Positions 44,082-54,333 of a stretch of 64,000 nt of DNA are shown here, piece by piece (position 1 is the first letter of the stretch; each line of letters starts with the position of its first letter). The notes under the pieces were generated by a model. It saw nothing but the letters and a program-made list of their open reading frames with translations, was not told where the DNA came from and searched no databases. The stretch covers positions 452,962 through 516,961 of the forward strand of contig NZ_JAGTXM010000002.1 of assembly GCF_018252635.1 (NCBI RefSeq), written 5' to 3'. The stretch is from Citrobacter amalonaticus. Its GTDB lineage: Bacteria > Pseudomonadota > Gammaproteobacteria > Enterobacterales > Enterobacteriaceae. The translations under genes and the position numbers were made by a program.

Positions 44082-44519
44082 ATGACACCGACACTATTTT
44101 CTGCCTGTCAGTTCTGTGAACAATGCAAATCCTGGCAGGAAGCAATAACGCTGGCCTGCCAGCCTCTGGAACAACTGGGAGCAATTACGTCCAGCTACAC
44201 ACAGGCGATCATCCGCGAGACAGAACAACATGGGCCATGGTACATCTTAAGCCCGGAATTTGCTCTGCCACATGCCCGCCCGGAAGAAGGCGTGATCGGC
44301 AGTGAAACATGTCTCTCCCTTCTATGTCTGAAAGAAGCCGTCCCTTTCCCGGAACATCCTGACGTGCGGCTAATCATTGTCCTGGCGGCAGCCAATAGCA
44401 CTCAACATATTGAAATGATTCAATCACTGGTATGTTGGCTGGATGAGGCCGATCGTTTACAGCAACTGACCCATATCACCAGTCAGACACAGCTTCATTC
44501 GACGCTAAAAATGCGCTGA
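44082..44519 (+). CDS. PTS system, ascorbate-family (UlaC-like) EIIA component
   Basis: A 145-residue phosphocarrier of the fructose/mannitol/ascorbate IIA fold. The phosphorylated histidine is His64 in FALPHARPEEGV, the PTS_EIIA_2 signature. HPr should be its phosphodonor and the islet IIB its acceptor. ATG 44082 with AAGGAAAA upstream is preferred to 31 codons of open frame that run back through the hairpin and into the transketolase gene. Its placement after the transketolase, away from IIB and IIC, is unusual. It is the last gene of the operon. Confidence 0.9.
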   Translation: MTPTLFSACQFCEQCKSWQEAITLACQPLEQLGAITSSYTQAIIRETEQHGPWYILSPEFALPHARPEEGVIGSETCLSLLCLKEAVPFPEHPDVRLIIVLAAANSTQHIEMIQSLVCWLDEADRLQQLTHITSQTQLHSTLKMR

Positions 44520-44543
44520 GCGATCACAATGTCCAGACATATG

Positions 44544-44578
44544 CGGTATGCAGGAAATATAGCCTCACATACCGTTTG
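44544..44578. terminator. Weak hairpin between PTS IIA and ycaD
   Basis: CGGTATG and CATACCG pair across a 17-base loop containing AGG/CCT, followed by TTTGATG on the plus strand. It could end transcription of the islet operon, but the T-run is poor. Confidence 0.35.
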
Positions 44579-44585
44579 ATGTGTT

Positions 44586-45734
44586 TTATATGTGGGCAAC
44601 CGGATTAGGTGTATGCCCGGCGTTGCGCAACAGCATCAGTAAGTAAATAAATGAGACGCTGGCAATCATGATAAACAGGAGATTGTCGGAGTAATTCTGC
44701 ATCAACATGGCCGTAAAAGACGGCCCTAACAGACTGCCTACGGTGTAACTCAGCAACAGCGCCTGATTCATCGCCACCAGTTGGTGATGTTCCACTTTTT
44801 CACAAGCCCATGCCATCGCCACCGGGTAAAGCGTAAAGCCCGCCGCCCCCAGAATGAAAAGCGCGGGTGCCATTGCCGCCTGGCTTAGCATCGCCATACT
44901 CCCCAGGATCACCACAAACACCTGGACACGTAATACCAACAGTCGGCCATACTTGTCCGCCAGACGCCCGATAGGCCACTGCCCAAGAATGCCTGCACTG
45001 ACCAATACCGCCATCCAGAAACCAATGCTGGCGTTGCTCATTCCCTGATGGTTGAGATAGAGCGGCATCAGGCCATAAAGCGAACCCAGTACAATCCCGG
45101 AGATGATGCAACCATTCACGCCCAGCCGCGCCTGACGCAGTTTCAGCATAGAAGTAATCGGTGTGGCGCTGTGTTCTTCAGCCTGTTGATTCAGGATGCG
45201 GGTAAAGAGCAGCGGTAAAATTCCCGCCAGAATCAGTCCTGTTGCCCACGGCAACACGCTCATCAATTCCGTCGATACTTTACTGACCAGCAGTTGACCG
45301 AGGAACGTCCCCACGTAATAAACCATCATGTAGGCCGCCAGCAGACGGCCACGGTTTCGTGACGTCCCGCTGCACATCAGCGCACTTTCGACGACAACCC
45401 AGATCATCGCGCAGCCCACGCCCGCAACAAAACGCCAGGCCAGCCAGCTCCAGAAACCGACCATGACACCCAGACCTACGCAGCCGGCGGCAAAGATCAG
45501 CGACGCAATGTAGTAGCTTCGGTTAAAACCAAGTCGCTTGATTAACTGTCCTGTCAGCAGTGTCCCCACCAGGTTCCCGGTGAAATAGGACGAACTGATA
45601 ATACCCACCTGCCACGTCGGCAGGTTTTCCTGGGCGAGCCAAAGCGGGACGAGCGTGTTCAGCACCGCAATCGCCAGGGTCAGCAGAAGCAGACCAGCCA
45701 GCAAAAGCATGACGGGTCGGGTATAGGTGGACAT
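44586..45734 (-). CDS. ycaD: MFS transporter YcaD
   Basis: A 382-residue major facilitator with about 12 hydrophobic segments. The substrate is unknown. MFS features include [16 protein letters not shown] after TM2 and [14 protein letters not shown] in the central loop region (motif A-like). It is conserved in length and sequence with E. coli YcaD. It converges on the PTS IIA gene and diverges from ycaC across 313 bp. It marks the right border of the islet. Confidence 0.93.
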   Translation of the reverse strand: MSTYTRPVMLLLAGLLLLTLAIAVLNTLVPLWLAQENLPTWQVGIISSSYFTGNLVGTLLTGQLIKRLGFNRSYYIASLIFAAGCVGLGVMVGFWSWLAWRFVAGVGCAMIWVVVESALMCSGTSRNRGRLLAAYMMVYYVGTFLGQLLVSKVSTELMSVLPWATGLILAGILPLLFTRILNQQAEEHSATPITSMLKLRQARLGVNGCIISGIVLGSLYGLMPLYLNHQGMSNASIGFWMAVLVSAGILGQWPIGRLADKYGRLLVLRVQVFVVILGSMAMLSQAAMAPALFILGAAGFTLYPVAMAWACEKVEHHQLVAMNQALLLSYTVGSLLGPSFTAMLMQNYSDNLLFIMIASVSFIYLLMLLRNAGHTPNPVAHI

Positions 45735-46047
45735 GAGTATAAACCGTGAGGAAGTTCAAATTTCACGCGCATCATGCCACTAACAAAAACATTGTCAATC
45801 GGCTGAAATCGCCGTGTGGCGGGGGTTCACGCGCCTCGATTGAATTTATTGATTAAGAATATGAATTATTGATGACCTAACTATCCCATACTGCTGTTTT
45901 TATTGATTTAACGCAAAAGAGTTCCTTTTCGCTCAGTTGAAAAATCTCATAGTCGCGGCAACATTTTTTTTCCGTTCTATGCTTTGAATGACCCACATAT
46001 GCCTGAATGATTTCGGGTGGTTGGCAGACAATGGAAAGGAGAAGAGA
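45735..46047. other. ycaD-ycaC divergent intergenic region, 313 bp, no gene
   Basis: It is AT-rich in the middle (45840-46000). TGAATT(T)ATTGAT occurs twice with the ATTGAT parts exactly 20 bp apart (45848 and 45868), and a third ATTGAT is at 45902. This could be a tandem regulator site. A credible ribosome-binding site (GGAAAGGAGAAGAG) precedes ycaC. Confidence 0.6.
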
Positions 46048-46674
46048 ATGACCAAGCCTTATGTTCGTCTCGATAAAAACGACGCAGCAGTTCTTCTGGT
46101 GGATCACCAGGCCGGATTGCTCTCACTGGTCAGGGATATCGACCCCGATAAGTTTAAAAACAACGTGCTCGCTCTGGGCGATTTAGCCAAATATTTCAAG
46201 TTACCTACCATTCTTACCACCAGTTTTGAAACAGGTCCAAACGGCCCGCTGGTTCCCGAATTAAAAGCACAGTTTCCTGATGCTCCCTACATTGCGCGTC
46301 CGGGCAATATTAACGCCTGGGATAACGAAGACTTTGTCAAAGCGGTGAAAGCGACGGGGAAAAAACAGCTCATCATCGCGGGTGTCGTGACCGAAGTGTG
46401 CGTGGCCTTCCCGGCACTCTCCGCCATCGAAGAGGGTTTTGACGTATTTGTGGTGACCGATGCCTCAGGGACGTTTAACGAAATAACCCGCCATTCCGCG
46501 TGGGATCGTATGTCTCAGGCCGGCGCTCAGCTCATGACATGGTTTGGCGTAGCGTGTGAATTGCACCGTGACTGGCGCAACGACATTGAGGGGCTGGCGA
46601 CGCTGTTCTCCAACCATATTCCTGATTACCGCAACCTGATGACCAGCTACGATACGTTAACCAAACAGAAATAA
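46048..46674 (+). CDS. ycaC: Isochorismatase-family cysteine hydrolase YcaC
   Basis: A 208-residue protein of the isochorismatase-like superfamily. E. coli YcaC crystallises as a large double-ring assembly, and its physiological substrate is unknown. The predicted catalytic triad is present: Asp19 in LLVDHQAG, a Lys in the central region (likely in VKATGKKQ or nearby), and Cys118 in VVTEVCVAFPAL with the non-proline cis peptide VVTE. I chose ATG 46048 (MTKPYVRLDKND), which has AGGAGAAGAG upstream. Confidence 0.93.
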   Translation: MTKPYVRLDKNDAAVLLVDHQAGLLSLVRDIDPDKFKNNVLALGDLAKYFKLPTILTTSFETGPNGPLVPELKAQFPDAPYIARPGNINAWDNEDFVKAVKATGKKQLIIAGVVTEVCVAFPALSAIEEGFDVFVVTDASGTFNEITRHSAWDRMSQAGAQLMTWFGVACELHRDWRNDIEGLATLFSNHIPDYRNLMTSYDTLTKQK

Positions 46675-46698
46675 AAAAACCGGGGCGTTGGCCCCGGT
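46671..46698 (-). terminator. dmsABC operon rho-independent terminator
   Basis: On the minus strand ACCGGGGC and GCCCCGGT form an 8-bp stem with a 4-base loop, followed by a run of T residues. It starts just past the dmsC stop. It also lies at the 3' end of ycaC. Confidence 0.9.
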
Positions 46699-46705
46699 CA
46701 CTCAT

Positions 46706-47569
46706 TTAACTGGCGACCGCCATACCGACAGTCATATGCAGACCGTAGAACACGCCACGACCAATCAGCTCACCGACCAGCAACAGAACAAATGCTACTG
46801 AAAGTAAAGGAACGGCAGGCTGATAACCTTTTAACTGCGGGACAATCCAGCAGCACAACGCCAGCGCCAGAACCACAATACGCCAGGCCATCAACGAACC
46901 ATACTCTGGTACCAACGCAGAGGCCTGCTGGATAGAACTGTGTATTGCCGCCAGTTCAGCGCCCTGCATTACCGACATGATGGCGCTCACCACCAACGCC
47001 AACAGTGAGACCGCAGGCAGCAGGCGCATCGCCCAACCGTCCACACCCGCCACGCGCAGCAGCAAATACCCTAGCAATGGTCCTCCCATAAACAACGTCA
47101 GGAAGAAACCCAGCGGCGTCCAGATGCTGTACCAGGTCGGTACGGTATCAATGCTGTTGTAGACGCGCACCATCATCCAGACAAAAAGTACGCCCAGAAT
47201 CATGGTGATCAGCAACCACAGGTTACGCAATGCTGGCGAAAGCTTTTTCATCATCGCCAGCAGCCAGCCAATGCCACCCACCGCAAAGAAAATTGAACCG
47301 CTGGCAATTTCATTACTCAGCGCCGACGGCCCTACGCGGTTGAGCGAATTAAACGCCCGCATTGGCGAGCCGAGGTGCAGCATAGACGCGATAAAGCCAA
47401 TCCCCATCAGCACCCAAAGAGCAATCATACAGGTAATCACTCGCTGCTGCGTTTCCGCCCGCAGTTCGCCCTTCATCAGCGACAGCGCCAGAACAATAAA
47501 GCCACCGACCACACATTGTCCGAAGACCGTGAAGATCATCAGCGGCCACTCGTGCCATCCACTTCCCAT
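46706..47569 (-). CDS. dmsC: Anaerobic DMSO reductase membrane anchor subunit
   Basis: DmsC is the integral-membrane subunit that anchors DmsAB and oxidises menaquinol. The 287 residues contain about eight hydrophobic segments, beginning MGSGWHEWPLMIFTVFGQCV. ATG 47569 is two bases past the dmsB stop and has GGAGGTG upstream. The segment FIASMLHLGSPMRAFNSLNR holds the His associated with quinol binding in this family. It is the last gene of dmsABC. Confidence 0.95.
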   Translation of the reverse strand: MGSGWHEWPLMIFTVFGQCVVGGFIVLALSLMKGELRAETQQRVITCMIALWVLMGIGFIASMLHLGSPMRAFNSLNRVGPSALSNEIASGSIFFAVGGIGWLLAMMKKLSPALRNLWLLITMILGVLFVWMMVRVYNSIDTVPTWYSIWTPLGFFLTLFMGGPLLGYLLLRVAGVDGWAMRLLPAVSLLALVVSAIMSVMQGAELAAIHSSIQQASALVPEYGSLMAWRIVVLALALCCWIVPQLKGYQPAVPLLSVAFVLLLVGELIGRGVFYGLHMTVGMAVAS

Positions 47570-47570
47570 C

Positions 47571-48188
47571 TTACACCTCCTTCGGATTCGCCAGATAACC
47601 GGTGGTATCCCCGGTCGGGCGGCTGTTGGCATTCGGTTTGATCACAATACTCGGCTTCGTGAAGTGTGCCCCTGGCAGCGGCGCAACCGCCGCCAGTTCA
47701 CCGTGCTTCTTACGCAGTTCATCAATGGGACCAAAATCCAGCGCACGCAGCGGACAGGACTCGACACAGATCGGTTTCTTACCGTCGGCGACTCGGTCAT
47801 GACAGCCATCGCACTTGGTCATGTGGCCTTTGGCGGCATTGTACTGCGGCGCGCCGTACGGACAGGCCATATGGCAATAGCGACAGCCGATGCAGACATC
47901 TTCATCGACCACCACAAAACCGTCTTCCCGTTTGTGCATCGCCCCGCTCGGGCAGACCTTAGTACAGGCCGGATCCTCACAATGGTTACAGGCAATGGAC
48001 AGATAGTAGGCAAACACGTTCTGATGCCAGACGCCGTTGTCTTCCTGCCAGTCACCGCCCGCGTATTCATAAATGCGGCGGAAACTGACATCAGGGGTTA
48101 AGTCTTTGTAATCTTTACAGGCCAGTTCGCAGGTTTTACAACCGGTGCAACGGCTGGAATCAATAAAAAATCCATACTGGGTTGTCAT
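47571..48188 (-). CDS. dmsB: Anaerobic DMSO reductase iron-sulfur subunit
   Basis: DmsB carries electrons from DmsC to DmsA through four 4Fe-4S clusters. The 205-residue protein shows four cysteine groups: CTGCKTCELAC, CNHCEDPACTKVC, CIGCRYCHMAC, and CDGC with a later CVESC. It starts MTTQYGFFIDSSRCTG, ten bases downstream of dmsA. It faces the periplasm along with DmsA in the assembled complex. Confidence 0.97.
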   Translation of the reverse strand: MTTQYGFFIDSSRCTGCKTCELACKDYKDLTPDVSFRRIYEYAGGDWQEDNGVWHQNVFAYYLSIACNHCEDPACTKVCPSGAMHKREDGFVVVDEDVCIGCRYCHMACPYGAPQYNAAKGHMTKCDGCHDRVADGKKPICVESCPLRALDFGPIDELRKKHGELAAVAPLPGAHFTKPSIVIKPNANSRPTGDTTGYLANPKEV

Positions 48189-48198
48189 CGGTTACTCC

Positions 48199-50643
48199 TT
48201 ACACCTTCTCAACCTGAACAAGGTTCGTATGCGACGGGTTTCCCTTCGCCAGAGGAGACGGGCGCTGGGTGGTCAATACGTTGATACAGCCGCCCTGGTC
48301 AATGCGTTTTGTATCCGGGTCATACCAGGCCCCTTCACCTAACGCGACCACACCCGGCATCATACGCGGCGTCACTTTCGCCTCAATATGTAGCTCTCCA
48401 CGACCGTTGAAAATGCGCACTTTATCGCCATTGTTGATACTGCGTTTTTGTGCATCAAGTGGGTTAATCCACATCTCCTGGCGGCACGATGCTTTCAGCA
48501 CATCAACGTTTCCATAGGTGGAGTGAACACGAGATTTATAGTGGAAGCCCGTGAGCTGTAGCGGGTAGTCTTTGGTCAACGGATCGTTGTAGTTCTCAAA
48601 TCCCGGCGTATAGATTGGCAATGGATCGATGACATCACCTTCCGGCAGTTCCCAGGTAGCGGCAATCTCCGCCAGTTCCTGCGAGTAGATCTCGATTTTT
48701 CCCGACGGCGTGGTCAATGGATTGGCCTGCGGATCGTCACGAAACGCCTTATAGGCCACGTGATGCCCTTCTGGATCGCGCTGCTTAAACAGGCCCTGCT
48801 TGCGGAACGCCTCAAAGGTCGGCAGATCCGGAATGGCTTTACGCGACTGCTCGTACAGATGACGCATCCACTCTTCCTGAGTGCGCCCTTCAGTAAACTG
48901 CTGCTCAACGCCCAGGCGCTTCGCCAGCTCGCTGGTCATCTCATAGATGGTTTTGCATTCAAAACGCGGCTTGATGGCCTGATCGGCAAAAATCACGTAG
49001 GACATATTCCCGCAGGACGCATCCAGCGCAAAGTCCATCTGCTCAGAAGCCGTACAGTCCGGCAGCAGGATATCGGCATACTTCGCCGACGACGTCATGT
49101 GACAGTCGATGACGACAATCATTTCGCACTTTTTGTCATCCTGCAGGATATCGTGTGTGCGGTTGATCTCTGAGTGCTGGTTGATAAGACAGTTACCGGC
49201 GTAGTTCCAGATCATCTTAATCGGCACGTCGAGTTTGTCTTTACCGCGTACGCCATCACGTAAGGCGGTCATTTCCGGACCACGTTCAATTGCATCGGTC
49301 CACATAAACATGGAGATACTGGTTTCTATCGGGTTTTCCAGCGTTGGCATCCGTACAAACGGCAGGTCATAAGAACCTTCACGTGCGCCGCTGTTACCGC
49401 CGTTGATCCCAACGTTACCGGTCAGAATGGCCAGCATAGAGATGGCACGGGTAGCGATTTCGCCGTTCGCGTGGCGCTGCGGTCCCCAGCCCTGGCTGAT
49501 GTAGGCCGGTTTTGCACTGCCGATTTCACGCGCCAGTTTGATAATACGGTCTGCCGGAATGCCGGTAATTTGCGCCGCCCACTCAGGCGTTTTTGGCGTA
49601 CCGTCATTCCCCTGTCCAAGAATATAGGCCTTATAGTGACCATTCTTCGGCGCACTGGCTGGCAAGGTCTTCTCGTCGTAACCTACGCAGTACTTATCGA
49701 GGAACGGCTGATCGACCATATTCTCAGTAATCAACACGTAAGCCAGCGCATTCACCAGCGCCGCATCGGTACCCGGACGAATTGGGATCCATTCATCTTC
49801 ACGACCGGCCCCGGTATCGGTATAGCGCGGATCGATAATAATCATCCGGGCATTCGATTTCTGTCGCGCCTGCTCCAGATAGTAGGTCACCCCACCGCCG
49901 CTCATGCGGGTTTCGCCAGGGTTGTTACCGAACAGCACCACCAGTTTACTGTTTTCGATGTCAGACGGACTGTTACCATCGGCCCAACCGCCGTAGGTGT
50001 AGTTCAGACCCGCCGCAATTTGTGCGGAAGAGTAATCACCATAGTGGTTCAAATAACCGCCGCAGCAGTTCATCAGACGCGCCACCAGAGTACTTCCCGG
50101 CGGCCAGGAGCGGGTCATCGTACCGCCCAGCGTACCGGTACCGTAGTTAAGATAGATAGACTCGTTACCGTAGTCTTTAATCAGACGCTGCATGTTGCTG
50201 GCGATGATGTCGTAAGCCTCATCCCAACTGATACGCTCGAATTTCCCTTCCCCGCGTTTGCCAACGCGTTTCATCGGGTATTTCAGACGATCCGGGTTAT
50301 AGACACGACGGCGCATGGAGCGTCCGCGCAGACAGGCGCGCACCTGATGTAAACCATCGTAGTTGTCATCACCGGTGTTGTCGGTTTCAACGTACTTGAT
50401 TTCGCCATCCACAACGTGCATGCGCAACGGGCAACGACTCCCACAGTTTACGGTACAGGCGCTCCAGACGACTTTTTCGCTGGCTTGTGCCGGACTCAGT
50501 GCGTCGGCAGCATTGGCGATACGGGTAAATGGCAGGGTAAACGCGCTGCTGGCCATCGCCAGTCCGCCTATCGCCGTTGTTTTGACCAAACCGCGACGGC
50601 TCACCTCCGCTGCCATCACGGCATCAGGGATCTTAGTTTTCAT
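48199..50643 (-). CDS. dmsA: Anaerobic DMSO reductase molybdopterin catalytic subunit
   Basis: DmsA reduces DMSO, TMAO and other S- and N-oxides as terminal acceptors in anaerobic respiration, using a Mo-bis-MGD cofactor. The 814-residue precursor begins MKTKIPDAVMAAEVSRRGLVKTTAIGG, a twin-arginine signal ending near ANA at about 45. The FS0 cluster cysteines lie in CTVNCGSRC with a later CLRG. Molybdopterin motifs (GWADGNSPSDIENSKLVVLFG, ISQGWGPQRHANGE) follow. ATG 50643 is chosen over a GTG three codons upstream. FNR and NarL control is expected. Confidence 0.97.
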   Translation of the reverse strand: MKTKIPDAVMAAEVSRRGLVKTTAIGGLAMASSAFTLPFTRIANAADALSPAQASEKVVWSACTVNCGSRCPLRMHVVDGEIKYVETDNTGDDNYDGLHQVRACLRGRSMRRRVYNPDRLKYPMKRVGKRGEGKFERISWDEAYDIIASNMQRLIKDYGNESIYLNYGTGTLGGTMTRSWPPGSTLVARLMNCCGGYLNHYGDYSSAQIAAGLNYTYGGWADGNSPSDIENSKLVVLFGNNPGETRMSGGGVTYYLEQARQKSNARMIIIDPRYTDTGAGREDEWIPIRPGTDAALVNALAYVLITENMVDQPFLDKYCVGYDEKTLPASAPKNGHYKAYILGQGNDGTPKTPEWAAQITGIPADRIIKLAREIGSAKPAYISQGWGPQRHANGEIATRAISMLAILTGNVGINGGNSGAREGSYDLPFVRMPTLENPIETSISMFMWTDAIERGPEMTALRDGVRGKDKLDVPIKMIWNYAGNCLINQHSEINRTHDILQDDKKCEMIVVIDCHMTSSAKYADILLPDCTASEQMDFALDASCGNMSYVIFADQAIKPRFECKTIYEMTSELAKRLGVEQQFTEGRTQEEWMRHLYEQSRKAIPDLPTFEAFRKQGLFKQRDPEGHHVAYKAFRDDPQANPLTTPSGKIEIYSQELAEIAATWELPEGDVIDPLPIYTPGFENYNDPLTKDYPLQLTGFHYKSRVHSTYGNVDVLKASCRQEMWINPLDAQKRSINNGDKVRIFNGRGELHIEAKVTPRMMPGVVALGEGAWYDPDTKRIDQGGCINVLTTQRPSPLAKGNPSHTNLVQVEKV

Positions 50644-50782
50644 ATAGGTCACTCTGCTTGCTCACAGTAAAAAACAAAATTGATGTTATTATTTGAGTAG
50701 TTAAACAACGCTATATAGTTTTATATATATCGTATTTAGAGTATATCAGCGTAAAATGCTGAATTTCATTCGAAGGTAATAT

Positions 50783-50798
50783 TACCCCCAAGGGAGTA
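50783..50798 (-). promoter_or_regulatory. Putative NarL 7-2-7 site upstream of dmsA
   Basis: TACCCCC, two A residues, then GGGAGTA: inverted heptamers each matching the NarL consensus TACYYMT at six of seven positions in the 7-2-7 arrangement. It lies about 140 bp upstream of dmsA. Nitrate repression of dms by NarL is known in E. coli. I could not find a convincing FNR box by eye in the same region. Confidence 0.6.
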
Positions 50799-50826
50799 AT
50801 GAGTATTGTCCGGCGTCAAACCGGTA

Positions 50827-50853
50827 TAAAAAAAGCGCCCAAAGGCGCTTTTT
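50827..50853 (-). terminator. serS rho-independent terminator
   Basis: On the minus strand AAAAGCGCC and GGCGCTTTT form a 9-bp stem with a 4-base loop, then a run of T residues. It is 20 bases past the serS stop. Confidence 0.9.
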
Positions 50854-50873
50854 AGAAAGGAGTGAAGCGAGAA

Positions 50874-52241
<1,368 letters not shown>

Positions 52242-52258
52242 TTACCGCAACGCCTGCG

Positions 52259-53602
52259 CTAACGGTAGCGTTTTATAGGGCTATTTTGATCCTGTCCGGC
52301 GAGCCAGGCGAGCTTTTCGCCAATCTTGCCCTCAAGACCTCTGTTTGTGGGGTGATAATAGCGTGTTTGTGCCATTTCCTGAGGGAAGTATTCCTCACCA
52401 GCAGCATAAGCATTTGGTTCGTCATGCGCATAACGATATTCCTGACCGTAACCCATCTCTTTCATCAGTTTCGTTGGCGCATTTCGCAGATGAACAGGCA
52501 CATCGTAGTCAGGACGCTCGCGGGCATCGGACATTGCGGCTTTGAAAGCGGTATACACCGCATTGCTTTTTGGTGCGCAGGCGAGATAAACAATCGCCTG
52601 GGCGATGGCGCGCTCGCCTTCAGCAGGCCCGACACGAGTGAAGCAGTCCCAGGCAGAAATCGCCACCTGCATCGCACGCGGATCGGCATTGCCTACATCT
52701 TCGGAAGCAATCGCCAGACAACGCCGCGCGACATACAGCGGATCGCCCCCTGCCGTAATAATTCGCGCATACCAGTAAAGTGCCGCATCTGGCGCACTGC
52801 CGCGAACGGATTTATGCAATGCGGAAATGAGATCGTAGAAGCGGTCGCCTTTGTTATCAAAACGCGCACTGCGTTCGCCGGCGATTTCGGTCAACAACGC
52901 AGGAAGCAATATCCGCTTACCGCTGTCATCCACTTCCGCCATGTCAGCCATCATTTCCAGCGTGTTCAATGCGCGGCGTGCATCACCATTGACCAGTTCT
53001 GCGATAGCTCTACGAGTCTCATCCGGCAGAACAATATCCTGCCCACCGTACCCCCGCGCCTTGTCTTCCATCGCCTGACAGAGGACCTGCTCGATATCTT
53101 CCGTGGTCAGCGATTTGAGCAAATAGACACGTGCCCGTGATAACAGTGCGGAATTCAGTTCGAACGACGGATTTTCGGTAGTTGCCCCGATAAAGGTGAT
53201 GGTACCGTCTTCGATATGCGGCAAGAACGCATCCTGTTGGCTTTTATTAAAACGATGAACTTCGTCAACAAACAGGATGGTACGACGCCCGGCATTGCGA
53301 TTCTGTCGGGCGCGTTCAATGGCTTCGCGGATCTCTTTCACGCCGGAGGTGACCGCCGAAATCCGCTCAACGTCAGCATCGGCGTAGCGGGCAATCACTT
53401 CAGCAAGCGTGGTTTTTCCGGTACCCGGCGGTCCCCACAAGATCATGGAGTGCAGATGTCCGGCTTCAATCGCGCGCGGCAAGGGTTTACCCGCAGCCAG
53501 CAGGTGCTGCTGACCAATATACTGCGCTAAATTTTCTGGCCGCATCCGGGCGGCCAGTGGCTGAAAGGTATTATCAGAAAAATCGAGCGACAGGTTGCTC
53601 AC
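52259..53602 (-). CDS. rarA: Replication-associated recombination ATPase RarA (MgsA)
   Basis: RarA is a tetrameric AAA+ ATPase (WRNIP1/Mgs1 family) that acts at stalled replication forks and flap structures. The 447 residues show Walker [10 protein letters not shown] at 57-65, Walker [12 protein letters not shown], sensor 1 in [14 protein letters not shown], and the MgsA C-terminal tetramerisation domain from about 260 ([21 protein letters not shown]). It starts eight bases downstream of lolA, suggesting an operon. Confidence 0.95.
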   Translation of the reverse strand: MSNLSLDFSDNTFQPLAARMRPENLAQYIGQQHLLAAGKPLPRAIEAGHLHSMILWGPPGTGKTTLAEVIARYADADVERISAVTSGVKEIREAIERARQNRNAGRRTILFVDEVHRFNKSQQDAFLPHIEDGTITFIGATTENPSFELNSALLSRARVYLLKSLTTEDIEQVLCQAMEDKARGYGGQDIVLPDETRRAIAELVNGDARRALNTLEMMADMAEVDDSGKRILLPALLTEIAGERSARFDNKGDRFYDLISALHKSVRGSAPDAALYWYARIITAGGDPLYVARRCLAIASEDVGNADPRAMQVAISAWDCFTRVGPAEGERAIAQAIVYLACAPKSNAVYTAFKAAMSDARERPDYDVPVHLRNAPTKLMKEMGYGQEYRYAHDEPNAYAAGEEYFPQEMAQTRYYHPTNRGLEGKIGEKLAWLAGQDQNSPIKRYR

Positions 53603-53610
53603 GCCGGCCT

Positions 53611-54222
53611 CTACTTACGTTGGTCGTCTACCGTTACGCCTTGCGGTGGAGTAAAGGTGAACTTCGATGCGTCAACGGTGCCATTCTGCTGCGATTTCAG
53701 CTGATAGCTGCTGCGCTGGTCGTCCTGCTCCACGGCGCTGAACTGATGAATGGTCCCGTCACGGCCCACATTGATGGTGAACTGTTTCAGGTTGCCGTTG
53801 CTGGTTTTCGGCGTCAGGACGAAGTCGTCACCGCTCTGCTTGATATTGTACTGTTGCCAGTCGCTGGACTGGTTGCGGGCAATCAGCATAAACGGCGTGT
53901 TACCAGTGGCGTCTTTCAGCCAGGTCGCTGTAGCTTGCTCAACAAACGGGTTGAAGAACCACAGCGTTTTACCATCAGAAACCAGAATGCTTTCATCCGG
54001 TTGCGTCATGTGCCAGTTGAACAGGTTCGGACGCTTCACCCACAAATCACCCTGACCTTCCTGAACAGCGGCACCGCTGCCGTCGGTCACTTTCTGTGTA
54101 AAGCTGGCGTGGAAGCTGCTTACTTTATCCAGACGACTTTTCAGATCGCTGGCGGCATCCGCCCAAACGCTGCTTACCACGAATCCTGAGAGTAATGCAC
54201 AGGTGATTGCGATTTTTTTCAT
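53611..54222 (-). CDS. lolA: Outer-membrane lipoprotein carrier protein LolA
   Basis: LolA is the periplasmic chaperone that takes lipoproteins from LolCDE at the inner membrane to LolB. The 203-residue precursor has a 21-residue signal peptide ending SSVWA before [10 protein letters not shown]. It keeps family features such as the N-terminal [20 protein letters not shown] and the [20 protein letters not shown] strand set. It lies 111 bases downstream of ftsK on the same strand. Confidence 0.96.
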   Translation of the reverse strand: MKKIAITCALLSGFVVSSVWADAASDLKSRLDKVSSFHASFTQKVTDGSGAAVQEGQGDLWVKRPNLFNWHMTQPDESILVSDGKTLWFFNPFVEQATATWLKDATGNTPFMLIARNQSSDWQQYNIKQSGDDFVLTPKTSNGNLKQFTINVGRDGTIHQFSAVEQDDQRSSYQLKSQQNGTVDASKFTFTPPQGVTVDDQRK

Positions 54223-54333
54223 TGTTATTCCTCAAAATACGTCACTCCCGACCGGGAGATCCCTCTGCTATCCATTCCAGGCCAAAAATCAGCGTGAGGA
54301 AAGAAGACAATACTGAATTACGTAACTTTGCAC

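Noticed and set aside
50736-50749. FNR box upstream of dmsA
   Set aside because: Only one half-site (ATCAG) resembles the consensus; the other half does not, so I did not annotate it.
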